A stretch of DNA of 10,666 nucleotides from Actinomycetes bacterium (lineage in GTDB: Bacteria > Actinomycetota > Actinomycetes > Actinomycetales > Dermabacteraceae). Made by a program: the position numbers and the translations under genes. Shown piece by piece: positions 5,745-10,666 of this stretch (the stretch's first letter is position 1; the number at the start of each line of letters is the position of its first letter). The stretch covers positions 1-10,666 of the forward strand of contig JAEWEZ010000093.1 of assembly GCA_023389045.1 (NCBI GenBank), in the 5' to 3' direction. Under the pieces are notes generated by a model. It saw only the letters and a program-made list of their open reading frames with translations. It was not told where the DNA came from and ran no database searches.

Positions 5745-6350
5745 TCAGGTGACCTCCCCCACCCCCATCAGGGCGGCGAGCTCGGCGACCGCCCGATCAA
5801 GGTCGTCATTGACGACGCTCACATCGAACTCCGGCTCTGCCGCAAGTTCCACACGGGCGGTTTCGAGACGGCGCTCGCGTTCCTCTTCCGTTTCGGTGCC
5901 GCGTCCGACGAGACGCTCCACGAGGGTGTCCCAGCTGGGCGGGGAGAGGAAGACGAAACGGGCCGCCGGCATGGATTCACGCACCTGCCGGGCACCGGCC
6001 AGGTCGATCTCCAGCAGCACGGGGCGGCCCTGGGCCATGGCTTGTTCAACGGGGCCACGCGGGGTGCCGTAGCGGTGACGGCCGTGCACCTGCGCCCATT
6101 CGAGCATTTGGCCTTCGTCCACGAGGCGGGTGAAGTCGTCCTCGCCCAGGAAGAAGTAGTGCACGCCATCGACTTCCCCGGGGCGGGGTGCGCGCGTGGT
6201 GGCCGATACCGACAGCCAGATCTCCGGGTAGCGCTCACGCAGCAGAGCAGAGACGGTGCCCTTACCGACGGCGGTCGGGCCGGCCAAAACAGTCAGCGGG
6301 GCCGGCGCCTGAACGGCGCCGGCCCCGCCGAAGAGCTGGTCGGTGCTCAC
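5745..6350 (-). CDS. gmk: Guanylate kinase
   Basis: Phosphorylates GMP to GDP with ATP, an essential step for GTP, dGTP and (p)ppGpp pools. The 201-residue length is normal for the family. The P-loop is GPTAVGKG (24-31), the GMP-binding segment is SVSATTRAPRPGEVDGVHYF (47-66), followed by RYGTP (93-97), EIDLAGARQV (114-123), and an Arg-rich lid with RGTETEEERERRL at 150-162. The GTG start shares GTGA with the mihF stop. No strong Shine-Dalgarno sequence is visible, which suggests translational coupling to mihF. The first 17 residues are a non-conserved Gly/Ala/Pro linker whose codons contain a perfect 9-bp inverted repeat. Confidence 0.97.
   Translation of the reverse strand: MSTDQLFGGAGAVQAPAPLTVLAGPTAVGKGTVSALLRERYPEIWLSVSATTRAPRPGEVDGVHYFFLGEDDFTRLVDEGQMLEWAQVHGRHRYGTPRGPVEQAMAQGRPVLLEIDLAGARQVRESMPAARFVFLSPPSWDTLVERLVGRGTETEEERERRLETARVELAAEPEFDVSVVNDDLDRAVAELAALMGVGEVT
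6301..6323 (-). repeat. Perfect 9-bp inverted repeat inside the gmk 5' coding region
   Basis: GCCGGCGCC at 6301-6309 and GGCGCCGGC at 6315-6323 are exact reverse complements with a 5-nt loop. All 9 pairs are G-C, so the transcript would form a very stable hairpin beginning about 27 nt into gmk. It falls in the poorly conserved N-terminal linker (codons 10-17), just before the P-loop strand. A loose T-run follows after about 11 nt, so it is not a classic terminator. Confidence 0.75.
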
Positions 6351-6673
6351 TCGGCGAAGTGCGCCAGGAGCTTCTCCGCCTGGTGAGAGCCGAGGCCACG
6401 GATCTTGCGGGATTCCGAGATGCCGATCTCCTTCATGATCTGCTCGGCCTTGACCTTGCCGACGCCCGGGAGGGCCTCCAGCATGGCAGCGACCTTCAGG
6501 CGGCCGATGACCTCGTTGGTCTCAGCTTCCTTCAGGACCTTCGCGATCTCCTCGCCGCGACGGCCGGTGCTGTCCTTCAGGCGTGCCTTCACGGCAGCGC
6601 GCTCACGACGAGCCTCAGCGGCCTTCTTGAGGGCCTCGGCCCGCTGCTCGGGGGTGAGGGGAGGGAGAGCCAC
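6347..6673 (-). CDS. mihF: Actinobacterial integration host factor (mIHF/sIHF family)
   Basis: A small nucleoid-associated DNA-binding protein of the actinobacterial mIHF family, unrelated in fold to the HU-like IHF of proteobacteria. Its 108 residues match the core length of the Streptomyces protein. A Lys/Arg/Ala-rich N-terminal helix (residues 8-36) is followed by the conserved EVIGRLKVAAMLEALPGVGKVKAEQIM (residues 54-80), in which LPGVGKVKA is the helix-hairpin-helix-like DNA-binding turn. KIRGLGSHQAEKLL (90-103) near the C-terminus is the other conserved block. Translation starts at GTG, preceded by AGAGGT. The stop overlaps the gmk start as GTGA, so the two genes are probably translated in a coupled way. 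The gene lies next to gmk, its usual position in this phylum. Family members bend DNA and support site-specific recombination; that role is known from relatives and is not visible here. Confidence 0.95.
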   Translation of the reverse strand: MALPPLTPEQRAEALKKAAEARRERAAVKARLKDSTGRRGEEIAKVLKEAETNEVIGRLKVAAMLEALPGVGKVKAEQIMKEIGISESRKIRGLGSHQAEKLLAHFAE

Positions 6674-6680
6674 GGTTCTT

Positions 6681-6686
6681 ACCTCT
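6681..6686 (-). promoter_or_regulatory. Ribosome binding site of mihF
   Basis: Minus-strand AGAGGT lies 7 nt before a GTG codon and fixes that GTG (6673-6671) as the start of the mIHF gene. Confidence 0.7.
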
Positions 6687-6696
6687 TGTTCTGTCT

Positions 6697-6726
6697 GGAT
6701 CGTGGTCCACGGGACCCGTCGGATCC
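6697..6726 (-). promoter_or_regulatory. Imperfect hairpin in the presumed mihF leader
   Basis: An outer inverted repeat (GGATC at 6697-6701, GATCC at 6722-6726) encloses an inner perfect one (GGTCC at 6704-6708, GGACC at 6712-6716, 3-nt loop). In the minus-strand transcript it would form a two-stem hairpin ending about 10 nt before the mihF ribosome binding site. It has no downstream U-tract, so it is not a standard terminator. A leader stability or translation element, or a protein-binding dyad, are possibilities only. Confidence 0.4.
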
Positions 6727-6739
6727 CGCGTGTGGGTAG

Positions 6740-6745
6740 AGCGTA
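6740..6745 (-). promoter_or_regulatory. Possible -10 element of a mihF promoter
   Basis: Read on the minus strand this is TACGCT, a TAnnnT match, preceded by a TTAGGG stretch. No good -35 hexamer lies 16-18 nt upstream. If it is used, transcription would begin near 6733 and give a leader of about 60 nt containing the hairpin at 6697-6726. This rests on pattern only. Confidence 0.3.
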
Positions 6746-6788
6746 ACCCTAAGTTCGTGGTCGCGCGCTATTTTCGGGGCGAGTCGTG

Positions 6789-7691
6789 TCACCTGGTCGG
6801 TGTCGGAGCGCCAGAAGAGTACTCCTCACGCACCCGCTGAACGTGCTCGGCAAGGGCCTGCGGATCCGGTCCGGCGGCCAGCAGACCGCGGGAGATCGCC
6901 ACCAGCACCCGGGGTGCCGCCTCACCAAAGACTTCGGACATCTGTGCAGGTCCGGCGCCCTGTGCCCCAAATCCGGGGGCGAGCAGGGGAACGCTTCCGG
7001 CGCGCTCAAGAAGGCGCAGGTCGCGTACCGCGGAGCCGACGGTGGCACCCACCACCAGGCCCACGCTCCCCCAGGTCTCCGCGCTGCCTCCACCGGCAGC
7101 CTCAGCCTGCTCGGCAATCTCGCGTGCTACCGGCGTGTCGCGTGTCGTCACGGCGTGTTGCACCTGCGGTCCATCCGGATTCGAGGTGAGGGCCAAGACG
7201 AACAGGCCCTTGCCATGCGCCATCGCGGCATCCAGGGCCGGGCGCAGCGAACCGAAGCCGAGGAAGGGGCTCAAGGTGATCGCATCAGCCTCCCCCGGCG
7301 CTCCGGGCAGCAGATGCGCGGCGGCGTAGGCCTCCAACGTCGAGCCGATATCGCCGCGTTTCACATCCAGGATGCTGAGCACGCCGCGGTCACGGGCAGC
7401 CGCCAGCAGATCCTCGAGAACCGCGAGGCCCCGCGACCCGTGCCGCTCGTAGAAGGCCGACTGCGGTTTGATGGCCGCGACCCGGCCCGCGTAGGCCTCG
7501 AGGGCGATCTGCGAGAAGCGCTCCAGGCCCGTCGGATCATCCGGTAGGCCCCACTGCTCCAGCAGCGCCTGATGCGGGTCGATACCGCCCACGAGCGGGC
7601 CGTTCTCCTGCACGGCGCGCTGCAGGCGCGCCCCGAAGGGCGCCACACCCATCTCGCTCGCCTCGCTCAGGCCGGGGGTCTGCTCGCTCAT
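6789..7691 (-). CDS. pyrF: Orotidine 5'-phosphate decarboxylase (subfamily 2)
   Basis: Decarboxylates OMP to UMP, the last step of de novo UMP synthesis. The 300-residue length and motif layout fit the longer subfamily-2 enzymes of actinobacteria. GIDPH lies at 36-40, the catalytic Lys/Asp motif DVKRGDIGST at 109-118, VGAT at 214-217, the phosphate-binding PGFGAQG at 239-245 and ISRG at 266-269. The ATG start forms an ATGA overlap with the carB stop, and GGGAG lies 7 nt upstream (7699-7703). Homology seems to begin around FGARL (residue 19), so Met14 is a possible alternative start, but the overlap and ribosome binding site favour Met1. It follows carB directly, so co-expression with the pyr operon is inferred. 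No clear intrinsic terminator follows the stop. Confidence 0.97.
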   Translation of the reverse strand: MSEQTPGLSEASEMGVAPFGARLQRAVQENGPLVGGIDPHQALLEQWGLPDDPTGLERFSQIALEAYAGRVAAIKPQSAFYERHGSRGLAVLEDLLAAARDRGVLSILDVKRGDIGSTLEAYAAAHLLPGAPGEADAITLSPFLGFGSLRPALDAAMAHGKGLFVLALTSNPDGPQVQHAVTTRDTPVAREIAEQAEAAGGGSAETWGSVGLVVGATVGSAVRDLRLLERAGSVPLLAPGFGAQGAGPAQMSEVFGEAAPRVLVAISRGLLAAGPDPQALAEHVQRVREEYSSGAPTPTR

Positions 7692-10666
7692 GCCTCGGCT
7701 CCCGTCCGGGCGCGCTGCGCAGCCGGGGCCTTCGCCCGCAGTTCCTTCAGATGCTGGGCATGTTCCTGCAGGCTGCGCACCGCGAAGGAGCCCTCCGGGA
7801 TCGCCTCGATGCCCTGCACAGCCGCCTGGAACTCCTGCAGCGTGGTGATCATCGGGATATCCAGGGCGGTGGCGGCGGCGCGGATCGCGTAGCCGTCAGC
7901 GCGGGCGTGAGAGCCCGAGGGGGTGTTGAGGATGATGGAGACTTCGCCGGCGTCGAGCAGGTCGATCACCGTCGGCCCCTCCCCTGCCTGGGACTTCTTA
8001 CGCAACACCCGGCACTCCACGCCCGAGCGGCGCAGCACCCGGCCCGTGCCCTCGGTGGTGAGGATTTCGAAGCCGAGCTGCGCCATTCGCGCGACCGGGA
8101 GCACCGCGGAGCGTTTATCGCGGTCAGCCACCGACACGAACAGGGCGCCGCGGCTCGGCAGGCCCTGACCGGCGATCGCCAGCTGCGACTTCGCGAAGGC
8201 GAGGGGGAAGGTGTCATCCAGGCCCATCACCTCACCCGTCGAACGCATCTCCGGGCCGAGCAGCGAATCCACGGCATGCCCGTCAGCGGTGCGGAACCGC
8301 TTGAAGGGAAGCACCGCTTCCTTCACCGCAATCGGGGCACCATCAGGCATTTCGCGGCCGTCACCGGCGGCGGGGAGCATGCCCTCGGCGCGCAGCTCCG
8401 CGATGCTCCAGCCGGCCATCACGCGGGCGGCAGCCTGAGCCAACGGAACACCAGTCGCTTTAGCCACGAAGGGCACGGTGCGGGAGGCGCGCGGGTTTGC
8501 TTCCAGCACGTAGAGAACGTCCTGGGCGAGGGCGTACTGCACGTTCATCAGGCCGCGCACGCCGATGCCCTCGGCGAGCAGACGGGTGGAGGCCACGATG
8601 CGGTCGATGACTTCGGCGCCGAGGGTAATCACCGGCAGAGTGCAGGCCGAGTCGCCCGAGTGCACCCCGGCCTCCTCGATGTGCTCCATGATGCCGCCGA
8701 TGTAGAGGTCCTCTCCGTCGTAGAGGGCGTCCACGTCGATCTCAATCGCCGTATCGAGGAAGCGGTCGATCAGGATCGGTGCTTCGGCGCGGCCGCTGGC
8801 CGGAAGGTTGCGGGCCACATAGTCCACGAGCCCTTCGGCGTCGTACACGATTTCCATGCCACGCCCGCCCAGCACGTAGCTGGGGCGCACGAGCACCGGG
8901 TAGCCGACGCGTTCGGCCACTTCCTGGGCGTCCTTGAGGCCCCAGGCGGTGCCGTACGGCGGGGCGGGAAGGCCCGCATCGGCGAGCACGCCACCGAAGT
9001 GGCCGCGGTCCTCGGCGGCGTCGATCGCGGCAGGGCTGGTGCCGATGATCGGCAGACCGGCCTCCTGCAGGCGGCGGGCGAGCGAGAGCGGGGTCTGGCC
9101 GCCAAGCTGCACGATCAGGCCCGCCACGGGGCCGGCCGCGAGTTCAGCCTCATAGACCTCGACCACATCCTCGAAGGTGAGCGGCTCGAAGTAGAGGCGG
9201 TCGGCAATGTCGTAGTCCGTGGAGACGGTCTCTGGATTGCAGTTGATCATGACCGTCTCGAAGGCCCGCTCCCCCAGTTCCTTCGCACCGAGGGCGATCG
9301 CCGCATGCACGCAGGAGTAATCGAACTCGATGCCCTGGCCGATGCGGTTCGGGCCCGAGCCGAGGATCAGGATGGCGGGTTTGGTGCGCGGCTCCACCTC
9401 GGTTTCCTCGTCGTAGCTCGAGTAGTGGTACGGGGTGCGGGAGGCGAACTCTGCCGCGCAGGTATCCACCGTCTTGTAGACGGGGTTCAGGCCGAGCGCT
9501 TCACGCACACCCTTAATGACGTCGCCATGCACGCCGCGCAGCTGCCCGAGCTGGTCATCGGAGAGTCCCCGGCTCTTGGCCAGGCGCAGCAGCGGTGCGT
9601 CCAGGGTCTTCGCCTGCCGCACCGTCTCTGCCACCTCTGCGACCTGCAGGAACTGGTCCAGGAACCAGGGGTCGATGGCGGTGGCCTCGAAGAGTTTGGC
9701 AAGCGTCTCCGCCTGATCCACGATCCCGGCGGCCACCGAGCGCATGATCTGCGCGATGGTGACGAGGCGGTCTGCCGTCGGCACCCGGGTCGAATCAATC
9801 AGGGCCGTGACCTGATCGGCCGTGGGCGGCTCACCCCGGTAGGAGGGCACCGCCGCGGGCACATCGAGGGAGCGCTGGGCTTTGCCATAGGCCTCGGTGA
9901 AGGAACGACCCAGCGCCATCGCCTCACCCACGCTCTTCATGGTCGTGGTGAGGGTCTGATCGGCGGCGGGGAACTTCTCGAAGGCGAAGCGCGGAACCTT
10001 CACCACCACGTAGTCCAGGGCGGGCTCGAAGCTCGCCGGGGTGGTGCCGGTGATGTCGTTGCGGATCTCATCGAGGGTGTAGCCGATGGCCACACGCGCC
10101 GCGATCTTCGCGATCGGGAAGCCGGTCGCCTTGGAGGCCAGCGCCGAGGAGCGGGAGACGCGCGGGTTCATTTCGATGACGACGACGCGACCGGTCTCCG
10201 GGTGGATCGCGAACTGCACATTGCAGCCGCCGGTATCCACGCCCACCTCGCGCAGGATTCCGATGCCGAGGTCCCGCAGATGCTGCAGTTCCACATCGGT
10301 GAGGGTCATGGCGGGGGCAACGGTCACGGAGTCGCCGGTGTGCACACCCACGGGGTCCACGTTTTCGATGGAGCAGATGACCACGCAGTTGTCATTGCGG
10401 TCACGCATGAGCTCCAGCTCGTATTCCTTCCAGCCGAGGATCGACTCCTCCAGGAGCACCTCGGTGGTCGGCGAGTAGTGCAGGCCCGCGCCGGCGATGC
10501 GGCGCAGGTCCTCTTCGTCGTAGGCCATGCCGGAGCCGAGGCCGCCCATGGTGAAGCTGGGGCGCACCACCATCGGGTAGCCGAGTTCGCCGGCCGCCTC
10601 CAGACATTCCTCCATGGAGTGGCAGATGCGGGAGCGGGCTGATTCGCCGCCCACCGCTTCGACGAC
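7688..10666 (-). CDS. carB: Carbamoyl-phosphate synthase large subunit, 5'-partial
   Basis: Makes carbamoyl phosphate from bicarbonate, glutamine-derived ammonia and two ATP for pyrimidine and arginine synthesis, in complex with CarA in the cytoplasm. The frame is open to the window edge. About 992 residues are visible, and by comparison with E. coli CarB roughly 130 N-terminal residues are missing. First synthetase half: RPSFTMGG near visible residue 35, HTGDS near 109 and the metal/ATP motif EMNPRVSRSS near 165. Second half: LGSGPNRIGQGIEFDY from about 435, NCNPETVSTDYD near 475, then RPSYVLGGRGMEIVYD, HSGDSACTLP and EANPRASRTVPF. The C-terminal MGS-like regulatory domain starts at about residue 840 (ALFVSVADRDKR) and ends in an Ala/Arg-rich tail. 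Compared with E. coli CarB, a few residues are inserted just before ETVMINCNPET. The stop overlaps the pyrF start in ATGA, as expected for a pyr operon. The identification is very secure. Confidence 0.98.
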   Translation of the reverse strand, partial: VVEAVGGESARSRICHSMEECLEAAGELGYPMVVRPSFTMGGLGSGMAYDEEDLRRIAGAGLHYSPTTEVLLEESILGWKEYELELMRDRNDNCVVICSIENVDPVGVHTGDSVTVAPAMTLTDVELQHLRDLGIGILREVGVDTGGCNVQFAIHPETGRVVVIEMNPRVSRSSALASKATGFPIAKIAARVAIGYTLDEIRNDITGTTPASFEPALDYVVVKVPRFAFEKFPAADQTLTTTMKSVGEAMALGRSFTEAYGKAQRSLDVPAAVPSYRGEPPTADQVTALIDSTRVPTADRLVTIAQIMRSVAAGIVDQAETLAKLFEATAIDPWFLDQFLQVAEVAETVRQAKTLDAPLLRLAKSRGLSDDQLGQLRGVHGDVIKGVREALGLNPVYKTVDTCAAEFASRTPYHYSSYDEETEVEPRTKPAILILGSGPNRIGQGIEFDYSCVHAAIALGAKELGERAFETVMINCNPETVSTDYDIADRLYFEPLTFEDVVEVYEAELAAGPVAGLIVQLGGQTPLSLARRLQEAGLPIIGTSPAAIDAAEDRGHFGGVLADAGLPAPPYGTAWGLKDAQEVAERVGYPVLVRPSYVLGGRGMEIVYDAEGLVDYVARNLPASGRAEAPILIDRFLDTAIEIDVDALYDGEDLYIGGIMEHIEEAGVHSGDSACTLPVITLGAEVIDRIVASTRLLAEGIGVRGLMNVQYALAQDVLYVLEANPRASRTVPFVAKATGVPLAQAAARVMAGWSIAELRAEGMLPAAGDGREMPDGAPIAVKEAVLPFKRFRTADGHAVDSLLGPEMRSTGEVMGLDDTFPLAFAKSQLAIAGQGLPSRGALFVSVADRDKRSAVLPVARMAQLGFEILTTEGTGRVLRRSGVECRVLRKKSQAGEGPTVIDLLDAGEVSIILNTPSGSHARADGYAIRAAATALDIPMITTLQEFQAAVQGIEAIPEGSFAVRSLQEHAQHLKELRAKAPAAQRARTGAEA

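Larger units (their letters stand above)
6674..6788. other. Intergenic gap between pyrF and mihF
   Basis: This 115-bp gap is the longest non-coding stretch in the window. It separates the pyr genes from mihF-gmk. It holds a possible -10 element, an imperfect hairpin and the mihF ribosome binding site, each listed separately. I see no GC hairpin with a T-run that would terminate pyrF transcripts. Confidence 0.85.

Noticed and set aside
7751..10642. Very long plus-strand open frame (963 codons) opposite carB
   Set aside because: It is the antisense shadow of a fully conserved carB. The composition (His/Gly/Ala/Arg-rich, no domain) is typical of antisense frames in high-G+C DNA.
1..10666. Mobile elements, CRISPR arrays, tRNA or rRNA genes
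   Set aside because: No direct-repeat arrays, transposase or integrase motifs, or cloverleaf-like or rRNA sequences were seen on either strand; nearly all the sequence is accounted for by conserved core genes.

Overview
The window is a compact, high-G+C stretch of chromosome with every recognisable gene on the minus strand. Gene content and order (carB, pyrF, mIHF-type DNA-binding gene, gmk, rpoZ, coaBC, metK) are typical of Actinobacteria. The actinobacteria-specific mIHF gene and the trp-operon membrane protein support that placement. A member of the Micrococcales, perhaps near Dermabacteraceae, is my best guess, but the genus cannot be fixed from this window. There are no RNA genes, mobile elements, CRISPR arrays or plus-strand genes that I can support.

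In transcription order (right to left) the layout has four parts. (1) Pyrimidine end: carB (5' end outside the window) overlaps pyrF by 4 nt. (2) After a 115-bp gap with a possible promoter and a hairpin, mihF overlaps gmk by 4 nt. (3) After an 85-bp gap, rpoZ is followed 37 bp later by coaBC. (4) From coaBC onward, five genes are joined by 4-nt stop/start overlaps: coaBC, metK, hisI, trpE and a trp-associated membrane protein. A 104-bp gap with a possible promoter then leads to the first 11 codons of another minus-strand gene.

Functionally the window links nucleotide synthesis (carbamoyl phosphate to UMP, GMP to GDP), nucleoid and RNA polymerase components (mIHF, omega), CoA and S-adenosylmethionine synthesis, and one step each of histidine and tryptophan synthesis. 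The metK/hisI junction is the least expected feature. It joins two clusters that are usually separate in actinobacteria, pyr-gmk-rpoZ-coaBC-metK and his-trp. It leaves no room for a trp leader/attenuator directly before trpE or a SAM riboswitch directly before metK.

I see no convincing new defence, mobile or biosynthetic system. The observations worth following up are the fused operon, a perfect 9-bp hairpin in the 5' coding part of gmk, a 5'-leader hairpin before mihF, and the long acidic tail of the membrane protein.
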